DNA from: Pseudoalteromonas rhizosphaerae
Lineage (GTDB): Bacteria > Pseudomonadota > Gammaproteobacteria > Enterobacterales > Alteromonadaceae
Direction: 5' to 3'
Assembly (NCBI RefSeq): GCF_902498845.1
Contig: NZ_CABVLM010000010.1
Coordinates: 62,001 to 126,000, forward strand
DNA: 64,000 nt
In this document: positions 28,106 through 38,043 of the stretch, piece by piece
How positions within the stretch are numbered: position 1 is the stretch's first letter
Layout of the letters: the number at the start of each line of letters is the position of its first letter
Position numbers and translations under genes: made by a program
Notes under the pieces: model-generated
Databases searched by the model: none
Told to the model about the DNA's origin: nothing
The model's input: only the letters and a program-made list of their open reading frames with translations

Positions 28106-29061
28106 GGTTTTGCGGCACGTAACGTTTTAATACAATTAGCCAGCGCTTTATCAAGCGGCGCTTCTACTCGCATAGTAGTTTCATTTTTTGGATGATAAAA
28201 ACTCAAATCGTGCGCATGTAAAAATAATCGCCCTAATCCCACTTTACGCATCGCCGCATCAAATGCTTGGTTGCCATATTTATCATCACAAGCAATTGCA
28301 TGACCTTTACATTGTGTATGCACACGAATTTGGTGAGTACGACCGGTTACTGGTGATGCCTGCACTAACGAACATTCAGCAAAGCGTTCCAGTACTTTAA
28401 AACGAGTATGTGAAGGTTTACCTTCAACGTTATCCACACGTACTACTCGTTCACCTGATTGTAGGGTGTTTTTACGCAGCCCTTCGGTGACATTTTTAGT
28501 TTTAGAATCCCATTGCCCATCAACCAATGCCCAGTAATTCTTTTCCATGGTTTTTTCACGTAACTGTTCATGCAAGCTGGTCAACACTGAACGACGTTTC
28601 GAGATTAACAAACAGCCTGATGTATCACGGTCTAAACGATGTACAAGCTCTAAACTGCGCTCATCTGGGCGCAATACGCGCAATGCTTCAATTAAACCAT
28701 AACTGAGCCCACTGCCGCCATGCACAGCCATGCCTGATGGTTTGTTAATGACGATAAGGTATTTATCTTCAAATAAAATAGCCTCTTCAAGTTTGGTCAC
28801 TACATCAAGGTTTTTAGGCACAAACTCTTCACGTTCAGCTATTTGTATTGGTGGAATACGAACGATGTCATCGAGTTGTAATTTATACACAGGTTTGATG
28901 CGTTTTTTATTAACCCGCACTTCCCCTTTGCGAAGAATTCGATACACAGCGCTTTTAGGCACCCCTTTTAAATGAGTAATAAGAAAGTTATCAATCCGTT
29001 GACCTAAATGGTCTTCGGTAATCGTGACGAAAGATACTTGTAAGCCGGTTTTTTCTGACAT
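28102..29061 (-). CDS. rluC: 23S rRNA pseudouridine synthase RluC (955/2504/2580)
   Basis: 319 residues. An N-terminal S4 RNA-binding domain (about 18-75) precedes the RluA-type catalytic domain; the catalytic Asp144 is in HRLDRDTSG (141-149), and RTHQIRVH follows. Position divergent from rne and upstream of the HAD gene is the standard rluC locus, which separates it from RluD and RluA. Confidence 0.95.
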   Translation of the reverse strand: MSEKTGLQVSFVTITEDHLGQRIDNFLITHLKGVPKSAVYRILRKGEVRVNKKRIKPVYKLQLDDIVRIPPIQIAEREEFVPKNLDVVTKLEEAILFEDKYLIVINKPSGMAVHGGSGLSYGLIEALRVLRPDERSLELVHRLDRDTSGCLLISKRRSVLTSLHEQLREKTMEKNYWALVDGQWDSKTKNVTEGLRKNTLQSGERVVRVDNVEGKPSHTRFKVLERFAECSLVQASPVTGRTHQIRVHTQCKGHAIACDDKYGNQAFDAAMRKVGLGRLFLHAHDLSFYHPKNETTMRVEAPLDKALANCIKTLRAAKP

Positions 29062-29132
29062 TGCCTAATCACTGATTTAAGTAAAATAATTTTAGTTGCT
29101 AACACAGTTATAATAATGGGATAATCACCGTC

Positions 29133-29148
29133 GCAAATATATATTTGC
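29133..29148. promoter_or_regulatory. Perfect 16-bp palindrome upstream of rluC
   Basis: GCAAATATATATTTGC is self-complementary over 16 bp and lies 72-87 bp upstream of the rluC start, between rluC and rne. It could be a protein-binding site or the upstream part of the rluC promoter. No regulator is suggested by the sequence. Confidence 0.3.
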
Positions 29149-29445
29149 AAATAACAACGGTGCTTTTTAACACATTAAAACATTCGTGATGCACATTCTG
29201 GGTAATTGATCATACAGATCCGAGATAAGTTTTCCAAAGCTTTTATACATACCCAGTTTACACGTGCCTTCAATTAACTCCGATGCGTGTAATATATCGC
29301 CAGTTAAGTTTGAGCATGAAGTGTTATTTAATGTTGATGAAAAAAGCAATTTGAACAGATAATTTGTCTGATCGTGACGGCGTACAATACGCCGTTCAGC
29401 AGATGTGTTGTAACCGTACAAGTTAATTTAATTAATGGTCGACTC

Positions 29446-29474
29446 TGGACAGAACTCGAATACGTCACTGTAAA
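29446..29474 (+). promoter_or_regulatory. Possible rne promoter
   Basis: TGGACA (29446-29451), 17 bases, TGTAAA (29469-29474). The match is moderate; it would start transcription near 29481 and give a leader of about 205 bases. Other promoters further upstream are possible. Confidence 0.3.
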
Positions 29475-29480
29475 AAACAG

Positions 29481-29685
29481 CCGATAGTTTTGGCACCATA
29501 ATAGAATTTAATAACGTGACAACACGTTATTGTCAGCCAGCACCATAAAGATACTTAGAGTACGGATACAGTACCAAGCTCCCCCACAGACCCAGTCGTG
29601 AGATTGTACAAAAAGAAGCGATGGGAGCAACTGAACAGGCGAAAAGTTTCGTCATGTCAGAGACATAACACAGTAGAGTAACAAT
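29481..29685 (+). promoter_or_regulatory. Structured rne leader
   Basis: No open frame. A perfect 9-bp hairpin AATAACGTG-acaa-CACGTTATT lies at 29510-29531, and GCTCCC (29578-29583) can pair with GGGAGC (29623-29628) around an internal region. RNase E is known to shorten the life of its own message through hairpins in the rne leader; the arrangement here suggests the same feedback. The whole space from rluC (29061) to rne (29686), 624 bp, otherwise shows no gene. Confidence 0.55.
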
Positions 29686-32600
29686 ATGAAACGTATGCTA
29701 ATCAATGCGACGCAGCAAGAAGAAATGCGCGTAGCACTGGTTGATGGCCAGCGCCTGTATGATTTAGATATCGAAAGCCCAGGTCACGAACAAAAAAAAG
29801 CCAATATTTATAAAGGCAAAATCACTCGTATAGAACCGTCATTAGAAGCCGCCTTTGTTGATTACGGCGCTGATCGTCACGGATTCCTTCCTTTAAAAGA
29901 AATAGCCCGTACTTACTTCCCACAAGGTTATACTTTCCATGGTCGTCCGAATATTCGTGACGTGATCAAAGAAGGTCAAGAAGTTATTGTCCAAGTAGAC
30001 AAAGAAGAACGCGGCCAAAAAGGCGCAGCCCTCACCACTTTTATTAGTGTTGCAGGTAGCTACTTAGTCTTAATGCCTAATAACCCTCGTGCTGGCGGTA
30101 TTTCTCGTCGCATCGAAGGTGATGAACGCACTGAACTTAAAGAAGCTTTAAGCCGTTTAGAACTGCCTAAAGGCATGGGTTTAATCGTGCGTACTGCCGG
30201 TGTTGGTAAATCGTTTGAAGAACTAAACTACGATTTAAAAGCGCTGCTTGTTCATTGGGATGCGATTCAGCAAGCCTCTGATGGCGGTAAAGCACCGTTC
30301 TTAATTCACCAAGAAAGCAACGTGATTTTCCGTGCGATTCGCGATTATTTACGCCGTGACATCGGTGAGATCCTAATTGATAAAGCCCGTGTATTTGAAG
30401 AAGCTAAAGCGCACATTGAGCGTTTTCGCCCTGACTTCATGAGCCGTGTAAAACTTTATCAAGGTGAAGTGCCTCTTTTTACTCATTATCAAATCGAAAG
30501 CCAAATTGAGTCTGCGTTTCAACGTGAAGTACGCTTACCTTCTGGTGGTTCAATTGTTATTGACCCAACTGAAGCACTTACTTCTATCGATATCAACTCA
30601 TCTAAAGCCACTAAAGGCGGCGATATCGAAGAAACTGCGCTTAATACCAACTTAGAAGCTGCAGACGAAATTGCTCGCCAATTACGTTTACGTGACTTAG
30701 GTGGCTTAATCGTTATCGACTTCATTGATATGACACCACCGCGCCATCAACGTGAAGTAGAAAATCGCTTAAAAGATGCTGTTCGTCCAGATCGTGCCCG
30801 TGTACAAATTGGTAAAATTTCGCGTTTTGGCTTACTTGAAATGTCGCGTCAGCGCCTACGCCCTTCATTAGGTGAAGCGAGCCAAGGCCCATGCCCACGT
30901 TGTAGTGGTCAAGGTACTATTCGTTCAAACGAGTCGATTGCATTGTCAATCCTACGTTTAATCGAAGAAGAAGCGATTAAAGACAATACCTCACAAGTTA
31001 ATGCCCAAGTACCTGTAGCGGTTGCCTCATATCTGTTAAATGAGCAACGCCGTAGCGTGCATCGCATCGAAAAACGTCATAACTGTGATGTGGTGATCAT
31101 TCCAAATCAACATATGGATACACCACATTATGAAGTAATGCGTTTGCGTAAAGATGAAACAATTGAAGCAGCAAGCTACGAGCAAATCACATTACCTGAA
31201 CAAGAAGTGTATGAAACATCAAAAACACCAACGGTCGCGGTACGTGAAGAGCCGGTGTTAAAAGGCGTAGTTATGCCATCAACACCAGCACCACAAGCTC
31301 AGGCTCAAGCAGCCCCAGCAGCGGCACCACAAAGTGTTGCAGCCCAGCCGCAGGTAAGTTTATTTACTACCATCAGCAATTGGTTTAAGGCTTTATTTGC
31401 AACGCCTGCTGAGCAAACAGAAAGTAAAGAGCAACAGCAGCAAAAAACAGCGAGTGAATCTCGTAATAATCCACGTCGTAACAATGACGGTGATACACGT
31501 CGTCGTAATAACCAACGTCGTCGTAACAATAATTCACGCACTAAACCGCAAAGCGAGCGTACAGAGAGCGTAGCTGAAGAAACGCCAGCAGTTGGAAACA
31601 CGCAAAACAACGAGCAACAGGAAAGAAACGATAACCGTAACAAACGTCGTCGCAATCCTAACTCACGTAAGCGTAACGATAACCGTAACGATGACAGCAA
31701 AGTAGTAGCAGAAAAAACCGAAGCAAAAGCTGACGTAAAAGACGTTGCACCAAGCCAAGATGTCGTTGTTGAAGCAACGGAGCAAAAACCTAAGGTTCGT
31801 CGTCAGCGCCGTAACTTACGTAAAAAAGTTCGCCTGCAAGATGAAAATGCACAATCGGCTACAACCAACAATGACGCAGAGCAACAAGCTACGCCTGTTG
31901 TTGATGACAAGCCGGCTAAGCCAGTTGTAACTCAAACTGAAGAAGTTAAAGCACCGGTTGAGGCTTCTGCTGTTGAAACAACGGCTGTTGAAGCGCCTGA
32001 GCAAAAAGCTGAACAGAGGGCACCAAACGAGCAAGAGACAGTAACATCGACTGATGAAGAGCAAGGCCAAACGCGTACGCGTTCACGCCGTTCTCCACGT
32101 CATTTACGTGCTGCTGGGCAACGCCGTCGTCGTCCTGAGGGTGAAGAAGCTACGCCAACGCAAGGTACACAACCACCAGCATTTATTCCAGTTGCAGATC
32201 AAGCCGCTGCTGAATATGAAGCTGAGTTAAAAGCCAAGCAAAATAAGCAAGCTGCAGAAGTAGTTGAAGAAAAACCTGCCGTTGCTGAATCAGCTCCAGA
32301 AGTGGTTGAACAAGCACCTGTTGCTGCTGAACCGACTCCAGAAGCGGTTGAACAAGCACCTGTTGTTGCTGAAGCAACTGAAAAAGTGGTTGAACAAGCG
32401 CCTGTTGCTGCTGAAGCAACTGAAGAAGTGGTTGAACAAACGCCTGTTGCTGCTGAAGCAACTGAAGAAGTGGTTGAACAAGCACCAGTTGCTGCAGAAC
32501 CTACTGAAGAAGTGGTTGAACAAGCACCAGTTGCTGCTGAAGCAACTGAAGAAGTGGTTGAACAAGCGCCTGTTGCTGCTGAAGCAACTGAAGAAGTCGT

Positions 32601-33069
32601 TGAACAAGCGCCTGTTGCTGCTGAAGCAACTGAAGAAGTCGTTGAACAAGCGCCTGTTGCTGCTGAAGCAACTGAAGAAGTGGTTGAACAAGCGCCTGTT
32701 GCTGCAGAACCTACTGAAGAAGTGGTTGAACAAGCGCCGGTTGCTGCTGAAGCAACTGAAGAAGTGGTTGAACAAGCACCAGTTGCTGCTGAACCTGCTT
32801 CAGAAGTAGTTGTTGAGGAAGCACCAATGGCAGAGACTAAGCCTACTGCAAAACCTGTAGCACACACTAAAACAGTGATCACTTCAGGTAAAGCAAGTGC
32901 GCCAATGGCACAACCTACTGCTGTTGCAGATAGCGAAGTCGCCCATACGCCAAAAGCGATGGCACACGACAAACGTGACGCTATTCCAGATAGCGGCTTA
33001 CGTGCCGGTTCTATCAAACCAGCTGGTCGCGCGAATGCTGCAATGACTAAAACCATGAGTGTTGACTAA
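29686..33069 (+). CDS. rne: Ribonuclease E
   Basis: 1127 residues. The N-terminal half is the catalytic domain: S1 RNA-binding (about 35-125), 5' sensor/RNase-H-like regions, metal Asp in IDINSS and GLIVIDFID, and the zinc-link CPRCSGQGT near 404. From about residue 510 the chain is disordered: an amphipathic [10 protein letters not shown] helix, Arg/Asn-rich tracts ([20 protein letters not shown]), a second Arg-rich block, then twelve 14-residue repeats, and a short conserved end. This scaffold tail binds RNA and degradosome partners at the membrane. Typical length; the repeat block is the odd part. Confidence 0.97.
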   Translation: MKRMLINATQQEEMRVALVDGQRLYDLDIESPGHEQKKANIYKGKITRIEPSLEAAFVDYGADRHGFLPLKEIARTYFPQGYTFHGRPNIRDVIKEGQEVIVQVDKEERGQKGAALTTFISVAGSYLVLMPNNPRAGGISRRIEGDERTELKEALSRLELPKGMGLIVRTAGVGKSFEELNYDLKALLVHWDAIQQASDGGKAPFLIHQESNVIFRAIRDYLRRDIGEILIDKARVFEEAKAHIERFRPDFMSRVKLYQGEVPLFTHYQIESQIESAFQREVRLPSGGSIVIDPTEALTSIDINSSKATKGGDIEETALNTNLEAADEIARQLRLRDLGGLIVIDFIDMTPPRHQREVENRLKDAVRPDRARVQIGKISRFGLLEMSRQRLRPSLGEASQGPCPRCSGQGTIRSNESIALSILRLIEEEAIKDNTSQVNAQVPVAVASYLLNEQRRSVHRIEKRHNCDVVIIPNQHMDTPHYEVMRLRKDETIEAASYEQITLPEQEVYETSKTPTVAVREEPVLKGVVMPSTPAPQAQAQAAPAAAPQSVAAQPQVSLFTTISNWFKALFATPAEQTESKEQQQQKTASESRNNPRRNNDGDTRRRNNQRRRNNNSRTKPQSERTESVAEETPAVGNTQNNEQQERNDNRNKRRRNPNSRKRNDNRNDDSKVVAEKTEAKADVKDVAPSQDVVVEATEQKPKVRRQRRNLRKKVRLQDENAQSATTNNDAEQQATPVVDDKPAKPVVTQTEEVKAPVEASAVETTAVEAPEQKAEQRAPNEQETVTSTDEEQGQTRTRSRRSPRHLRAAGQRRRRPEGEEATPTQGTQPPAFIPVADQAAAEYEAELKAKQNKQAAEVVEEKPAVAESAPEVVEQAPVAAEPTPEAVEQAPVVAEATEKVVEQAPVAAEATEEVVEQTPVAAEATEEVVEQAPVAAEPTEEVVEQAPVAAEATEEVVEQAPVAAEATEEVVEQAPVAAEATEEVVEQAPVAAEATEEVVEQAPVAAEPTEEVVEQAPVAAEATEEVVEQAPVAAEPASEVVVEEAPMAETKPTAKPVAHTKTVITSGKASAPMAQPTAVADSEVAHTPKAMAHDKRDAIPDSGLRAGSIKPAGRANAAMTKTMSVD
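32298..32801 (+). repeat. Twelve tandem 42-bp repeats in the rne C-terminal tail
   Basis: Unit [14 protein letters not shown] (14 residues), with Ala-to-Pro change in AEPT in some copies and first copies more diverged. Copies 6 to 9 are nearly identical at the DNA level and differ mainly at single silent positions such as GTG/GTC, which suggests recent unequal exchange or slippage. Long antisense open frames across the block are by-products of the repeat composition. Confidence 0.95.
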
Positions 33070-33100
33070 CACTTTTGGTTTAGCTTAAAAGCACACTAAA

Positions 33101-33134
33101 AAGCCGCGTTAATGAAAATTAACGCGGCTTTTTT
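33101..33134 (+). terminator. Rho-independent terminator of rne
   Basis: A 13-bp perfect stem AAGCCGCGTTAAT/ATTAACGCGGCTT with a GAAA tetraloop and T-run, 31 bp after the rne stop. Confidence 0.93.
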
Positions 33135-33283
33135 AATAGCAGTTATAAGGTTAAAGAGAACGATTTACTAGGCTCTAGCTAAAGCAAACTAGCCTAAGCA
33201 GAGATATTAGATAAATAGTGATGAAAAAAAACAGCACATTGCACTTGTTATTTATAAAAAGCGCATGAAGGGTAATGCTATAT

Positions 33284-33742
33284 TTATCCTTGTTTTAGCA
33301 TATACTCATGCAGCAATTCAGGAAACTTTTCCTGCGGTGGAAACTTACAAAAACTGTGCTCTGCCCCCGTACTCGCCCACTCAAGTTTTTCATCCGTGTA
33401 AGTTTCAATGAATGGCTTGTAGGTGCGAGAATCATCTAGCATTGTTGAGCGAACATTTACAAAATCATCCAAACCTTCTAGGTGGGTAAATAACCAGCTC
33501 ATACAATGTCCACAAAAAAAGTGCTGCGTACTGCTGTCATGCAGCCCGCCAATAACAGGCGTTCCAGATGTAATAAAAAAGGCAGCTCGTTGGAATAATG
33601 AGCTTAAGCTAAATGCGCTAGACGTCATTTTCTGACAACCAGTGCAATGACAAGCCATGGTGATCATTGGCTTTGCGCTAACTTCAAACTTTACCTGTCC
33701 ACAACGACAATGGCCTTTTGTTTTATGAGATGTACTGTCCAT
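33284..33742 (-). CDS. GFA / CENP-V family zinc protein
   Basis: 152 residues. Zinc-binding cysteines of the family are visible: [10 protein letters not shown] near the start, CHCTGCQK near 31-38 and FFCGHCMSW near 75. The family is named after the glutathione-dependent formaldehyde-activating enzyme, but most members have no proven reaction. It overlaps the end of the alpha/beta-hydrolase gene by 20 bp, so the two are one transcript; the biological link is unclear. Confidence 0.85.
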   Translation of the reverse strand: MDSTSHKTKGHCRCGQVKFEVSAKPMITMACHCTGCQKMTSSAFSLSSLFQRAAFFITSGTPVIGGLHDSSTQHFFCGHCMSWLFTHLEGLDDFVNVRSTMLDDSRTYKPFIETYTDEKLEWASTGAEHSFCKFPPQEKFPELLHEYMLKQG

Positions 33743-34454
33743 TATAATCTTCCTTTAAGTTCAATTTTATCAACGCCGATGCTACGTTGAATGTATCACA
33801 AATAACCTTAGCACATGCTACAGGGTTTGATTGCGCTATAAAATGTCCGCCTTCAATCTCAACTTGGCTGAAGCTGGAACACATTGACGCTAAGTACTTC
33901 ACCGCACTCGCGCTTACCAGTAAATCTCTACTAGGGCGAATATAAGTCACTGGGCAATCTAACTCGCACTGTTGTTTTGAAAGGCCAGCTATGTTGCCTA
34001 ATCTTAATTTGAGTTTACGTTTATTCGCTGTTTGCAGCGAAGCAAATACGGGATAAACCAACGTTTGGCCACCCGTTAAACTAAAACCAAACAGATAAAG
34101 TAGCTTTTTACTTAAATAATTTGCTGACAGTAAGCTAACGGGTAAAAAGCCTGCCAACTTAGATAACAAAGAAGGCGCTGAGATAAAGCTGGCCAAAAAT
34201 ACGATGCCTTTCACACGACTGCCAAGTAGCTTATAAAGCTCATAAGCCACCGGCCCAGAATAAGACTCCGCGACAATATAAATATCAGTATCTTTAAAAC
34301 GCTTTGCTATTTCTGCCGCTTGTTTAGCATAAGTTACGCCTTCAAGTGATTCATATGAGATCACTTCAGTATTTATATTTTCAGGCAAGTTTTTTGTCAA
34401 TTTAGCAAACAGGCGGCCAGTCCCGTCAAGGCCAGGAAGCAGTATAATTTTCAT
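33723..34454 (-). CDS. Alpha/beta hydrolase
   Basis: 243 residues from ATG at 34454 ([16 protein letters not shown]). A longer GTG start at 34469 is possible. PGLDGTG resembles an oxyanion loop, and [12 protein letters not shown] carries the nucleophile Ser in a SxSxG-like turn; a late [10 protein letters not shown] gives the His, and SRDLLVS a candidate Asp. Short lipase/esterase-like enzyme without signal peptide. Substrate unknown. Its 3' end overlaps the GFA-family gene by 20 bp. Confidence 0.75.
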   Translation of the reverse strand: MKIILLPGLDGTGRLFAKLTKNLPENINTEVISYESLEGVTYAKQAAEIAKRFKDTDIYIVAESYSGPVAYELYKLLGSRVKGIVFLASFISAPSLLSKLAGFLPVSLLSANYLSKKLLYLFGFSLTGGQTLVYPVFASLQTANKRKLKLRLGNIAGLSKQQCELDCPVTYIRPSRDLLVSASAVKYLASMCSSFSQVEIEGGHFIAQSNPVACAKVICDTFNVASALIKLNLKEDYNGQYIS

Positions 34455-34667
34455 ATTTAAATTCAACACCCAACGTTAGCATTCAAATACTTGAACTTTG
34501 ATTTTGGCCAAGTGCTTTTGTGCACAAAAATCATGAGCAAAAAATATGAAAAGTGTAAAAACAATTTAGCTTTGCTCATAAACACCTAGACTCGTTAAAT
34601 TATACAGTAACTAATTGATTATCTAAAACGATGGCAAGTCGAAGGCTCATATTATTAGGGATGTTTG

Positions 34668-34868
34668 TTATTTTTTCTTTTCTTGTATTGCGGTGCCAAC
34701 TGAAAGACCAATGCCAGCGCCAACAGCAATGCCAATAGCTAAACTAAAATGTAATATGTTAAATATAACACCAATAACCACACCGATAGCAGAGCCAACT
34801 CCACACCCTATTGCCATATATACACCTAAGGTTTTATTTGCTGATTTACCTTCCTTTTTATGGCTCAT
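34668..34868 (-). CDS. Small glycine-zipper membrane protein
   Basis: 66 residues. A basic head (MSHKKEGKSANKT) is followed by two hydrophobic segments rich in spaced Gly (AIGCGVGSAIGVVIGVIF and AIGIAVGAGIGLSVGTAI) and a KKK tail. This looks like a helical hairpin in the inner membrane. No family recognised. The gene stands alone, with a 200-bp gap after it and no operon partner. Confidence 0.6.
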   Translation of the reverse strand: MSHKKEGKSANKTLGVYMAIGCGVGSAIGVVIGVIFNILHFSLAIGIAVGAGIGLSVGTAIQEKKK

Positions 34869-35095
34869 ATCAGTCCTTAAATCATCACAGCTATGTCGGC
34901 TTATCTACAAGTCTAAAAAATGACTCGATTTGATTTATTTTCATTTGTAAACCAAACACAGCCTAGTTACTATTTTGGTTAAATTATTTTTTGTATTAAA
35001 AGCTAGAGTAATAATCTTATTAGCGGTGGTTTTTTCAGACAGCTTAATTAATTTAGTATCGACTGTAGCTATGCTTCGGCACACAGCAAAAACAA
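34869..35095. other. Intergenic region without a supported gene
   Basis: The 308-bp gap 34869-35176 holds the promoter side of the small membrane protein and, at its right end, the yejK terminator. A 65-codon open frame on the plus strand (34975-35172) overlaps that terminator and has no homology I know; I do not accept it. Confidence 0.4.
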
Positions 35096-35123
35096 GAAAG
35101 CGCGGTGTAAACACCACGCTTTC
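35096..35123 (-). terminator. Rho-independent terminator of yejK
   Basis: On the minus strand GAAAGCG-T-GGTGT pairs with ACACC-G-CGCTTTC through a T-G pair, around two bases, and is followed by TTGTTTTTG. It lies 54 bp after the yejK stop. Confidence 0.75.
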
Positions 35124-35176
35124 AACTAATTCAAATCTGCTTAAAACTTACCGCTTATGGCTTATGGCTTAAAGCG

Positions 35177-36190
35177 CTAGTCTTCACTTTCCATAAACCG
35201 TTGCAATTGGTCTTTAAGGTTCGGCGGTATGCCTTTAATAACTAACGTATCAGTGGCCTCGTTGTACATTACCCGTTCGCCTAAGTGTTTGCGCTCAAAG
35301 CTGATGCTAACACCGCCGCCAAGGCCAGAGAATTTAACCATACTGGTAACGGTTTTTTTATCGACCGGGAATGACTCTTCTAAATCATAGCTTTGCTCTT
35401 TGCAAAAGCTTTCAAATGGGTTGTCGTCACCTTTGGTAAGCGTTGCTGATAACTCGCTGACGTTAGCATCTTCACCAGTAGTAACGCAGTCATTACAGTA
35501 ATCAAATACTTGTTTACGCAGATCGTCTTTTTCAGATTTATCAAATTGTTGCTCTGATAAATAATCTTCAACTGCATTGAGCATTACTTGGCTCTGCTGT
35601 TTAGGATCGATGCCTTCTTCGCAACCTAAAAAGTCTAAGAAGAAGTCGGCGACTTTGCGCCCTGCTCGGCCTTTAATAAATGAGATATAACGATTGTCTT
35701 CTGCTTGGGTGTCCCACGCAGTTAAATCGATGCGTGCAGCTAGTTGCATGCGGGAAATATCTAAATGGCGTGACGAGGCTAAATCAAGCTCAGAGGTAAT
35801 AGAGTAATGCTCTTTGATGTTGATCATTGCAATCAGCATATAATCGGTTGCTACGTATTGATAATGACAAAATACTAAATAGCCAGTTTCGTTAAACGCG
35901 TACTTATCAAGTTCCTCTTTAAGTACAGCTGAAGCTTGCTCTGTCATGTGCCAAAAGCCAAGCTCGCTATTGCGATAACTTTGCATGGCTGATGCAACTA
36001 CAGAGTTTTTATCACCACTAAAAGCACAGTACCCTTTACCTGGTTTGCCGTTGTATGCGTGATGAAGTTGCTCGATGAATACAGCGACTTTATCATTCAC
36101 TGCCATTTCGTCATTGCGCAAATGAATTTGCGTATCGTCGTCTTTTTTGTCTACATAATGAACGACTAACTTTTTAACATCTATTGCCAT
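35177..36190 (-). CDS. yejK: Nucleoid-associated protein YejK
   Basis: 337 residues, family-typical length (NdpA/YejK). The N-terminus KKLVVHYVDKKDDD and internal RAGRKVADFFLDFLGCEEGID and GGVSISFERKHLGERV are conserved in the family. It binds double-stranded DNA with no known sequence preference. It is divergent from yejL, the standard arrangement in gammaproteobacteria. Confidence 0.93.
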   Translation of the reverse strand: MAIDVKKLVVHYVDKKDDDTQIHLRNDEMAVNDKVAVFIEQLHHAYNGKPGKGYCAFSGDKNSVVASAMQSYRNSELGFWHMTEQASAVLKEELDKYAFNETGYLVFCHYQYVATDYMLIAMINIKEHYSITSELDLASSRHLDISRMQLAARIDLTAWDTQAEDNRYISFIKGRAGRKVADFFLDFLGCEEGIDPKQQSQVMLNAVEDYLSEQQFDKSEKDDLRKQVFDYCNDCVTTGEDANVSELSATLTKGDDNPFESFCKEQSYDLEESFPVDKKTVTSMVKFSGLGGGVSISFERKHLGERVMYNEATDTLVIKGIPPNLKDQLQRFMESED

Positions 36191-36252
36191 CTTTGTTTTT
36201 CACGCCTCTGGTGTTAAAATGTGAGAATATAACTCTTTTATTGAACCAACTG

Positions 36253-36465
36253 ATGCCAATCTTATCAAAATATTCTAATGATGAAGTAGAACAAATCGTC
36301 GATCAGCTCATTGATGTGTTAACTAAGCACAATGCGCCGGTTGATTTAAGTCTTATGTGTTTAGGAAATTCTATCACGCATATCTTAAAAGAGCATGTAC
36401 CAACAGGGAAAAGACAAGCGGTTGCAGACAATTTTGCCAAAGCACTTGCGCAATCGGTTAAATAG
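36253..36465 (+). CDS. yejL: YejL family protein (DUF1414)
   Basis: 70 residues from ATG at 36253 (MPILSKYSNDEVEQIV). The frame is open further upstream, but the family start and length match this ATG, and the longer form would overlap the divergent yejK. NAPVDLSLMCLGNSITHIL and RQAVADNFAKAL are conserved. Function unknown; it is always linked to yejK and yejM. 5 bp before the next gene. Confidence 0.92.
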   Translation: MPILSKYSNDEVEQIVDQLIDVLTKHNAPVDLSLMCLGNSITHILKEHVPTGKRQAVADNFAKALAQSVK

Positions 36466-36470
36466 ACTTT

Positions 36471-37967
36471 ATGAATTTATCGCAGCACAATCAGTTTTCG
36501 TCTAAAGCGAGTCAATTATTAAGTTGGGGGCATTTGTTTACTTTTGCCAATATCGGCTTAGTGTTGCTTATAAGTTTAAGTTACTTATTTGCTGACTCTC
36601 CTCCCACCAGCTTTATGGGTATGCTTTATATGCTAGTGACATGGCTTAGCCACACTAGTTTTATTACCTTTATTGCCTTTGTGCTGACGGTATTTCCGCT
36701 AAGTTTAATATTTCCTTACCCACGTCATATCCGCGGTATGGCAGCAATACTTGCCACCTGTGGTGCATCACTACTGACGCTTGATGCCTATGTGTATTTT
36801 AATTTAGGCTACCATTTAAGTAGCTCTGCATTACCTGAGATTATTACCTTATTATGGCATCGTTTAACCAGCTCTCCAGCGCTGACAACCCTGCTCGCTG
36901 GAGGAATTGTGATGCTTATTTTTGCATTTCAATTATTAGCAAGTAACTATACATGGCACCATTTAGCCCGCTTAAAACAATATAAATTTGCTCGTTACGC
37001 CAGCTCATTGTTATTAGTGTGTTTTGCGATGAGTCACAGTATTCATATTTGGGCTGATGCAAATTTGAAGTTTGATATTACTAAGCAAGATAATGTCTTA
37101 CCCTTGTCCTACCCAACGACAGCAAAAAGTTTATTGGCAAAAAATGATTTACTTGATATTGAAAGCTACGAGCAAGCGCATAACGTAAAGGTTAATACAC
37201 AAAATGTAGATTACACGGCTCCAACACCAATTGCTCGCTGTGAAGAATTTACTGCTGCGACAGTCGATATTTTAGTGTTTAGCTCTGCGCCTGCGTTAAC
37301 TAATTTTGCTAAACAGCACAAAATTTTAAATAAAACCGAGCAGCTTTTACAACCCGTTCATCATCAAGATGTACTATTTAGCTTGATTTACGGTTTACCT
37401 GCATACTACAAGCCTGCCTTAATGACAGAGCAAACATTGCCGGTGTGGCAAAGTAATCGCCGTAGTATTAGTGTCAGTGGCTTTGATGATTTTAACTATA
37501 TCAATAGTACAACAGCGGGTGATGCAGCAATTCGTATCATTAACGCCGATGAAAACACTGCGCTTCGTGAGGGAGTCAATCAAGTATTTGCATTTAGTTT
37601 AGCCGATGTTGATCACGGTATTGTGAGTGCTTCATCTTTATACAGCACGGATAGAAAAGTAACCCGTACAGAAGGCTTGATCCAACCAAGCGATTTAATT
37701 GCCACAAGCGTTGGCCAATATTTAAATTGTGCTGATATCGCAAAGCAAAGCATGCTAGGCGTTAATTTGTATAACAAAAAAGGCGATATGGGCGTTAATT
37801 ATTCGCAAGGCGTATTTATTGCCTATAAGAAAGACCGTATTACATTAATTGATTCTGATGGTAATTATAAAAATATCTCTGCTGCACAAGGCTTTTCAAT
37901 AGAGCAAGGTTTAGATATTCCGTTTTTAGCACAAAGCATTAAAAAGCTAAAAACCTTTACCGAATAA
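36471..37967 (+). CDS. yejM: YejM/LapC-like membrane protein with a shortened periplasmic domain
   Basis: 498 residues against about 586 in Escherichia coli. The N-terminal DUF3413 part with five membrane segments is well conserved (QLLSWGHLFTFANI near 18, then IWADANLKFDIT near 190 and LPLSYPTTAKSLL). YejM/LapC senses periplasmic LPS and protects LpxC from the LapB-FtsH protease. The C-terminal sulfatase-like domain is reduced: I cannot find the usual TVDGLNYSRF-like strand or the late H-G-H segment, though GLPAYY and YINST correspond to parts of it. It is translated 5 bp after yejL. Confidence 0.82.
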   Translation: MNLSQHNQFSSKASQLLSWGHLFTFANIGLVLLISLSYLFADSPPTSFMGMLYMLVTWLSHTSFITFIAFVLTVFPLSLIFPYPRHIRGMAAILATCGASLLTLDAYVYFNLGYHLSSSALPEIITLLWHRLTSSPALTTLLAGGIVMLIFAFQLLASNYTWHHLARLKQYKFARYASSLLLVCFAMSHSIHIWADANLKFDITKQDNVLPLSYPTTAKSLLAKNDLLDIESYEQAHNVKVNTQNVDYTAPTPIARCEEFTAATVDILVFSSAPALTNFAKQHKILNKTEQLLQPVHHQDVLFSLIYGLPAYYKPALMTEQTLPVWQSNRRSISVSGFDDFNYINSTTAGDAAIRIINADENTALREGVNQVFAFSLADVDHGIVSASSLYSTDRKVTRTEGLIQPSDLIATSVGQYLNCADIAKQSMLGVNLYNKKGDMGVNYSQGVFIAYKKDRITLIDSDGNYKNISAAQGFSIEQGLDIPFLAQSIKKLKTFTE

Positions 37968-38043
37968 CTGCTACTGGCAATTTACCCAAGTTAGGTTATA
38001 GTTTTCATATATGATTATGCCCTAACTAGGGAAGGCTAGCGTA

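Noticed and set aside
29167..29421. 84-codon frame on the minus strand between rluC and rne
   Set aside because: No recognisable domain, no ribosome-binding site, and it lies in the shared promoter/leader region.
32298..32801. Possible CRISPR-like array
   Set aside because: The 42-bp units are contiguous, in frame and without unique spacers.
32199..33056. 285-codon open frame on the minus strand antisense to the rne tail
   Set aside because: It reads as a monotonous Ser/Thr/Ala repeat, produced by the codon bias of the 42-bp repeats, and lacks a ribosome-binding site.
34975..35172. 65-codon frame on the plus strand
   Set aside because: It runs through the yejK terminator hairpin and has no protein-like conservation that I know of.
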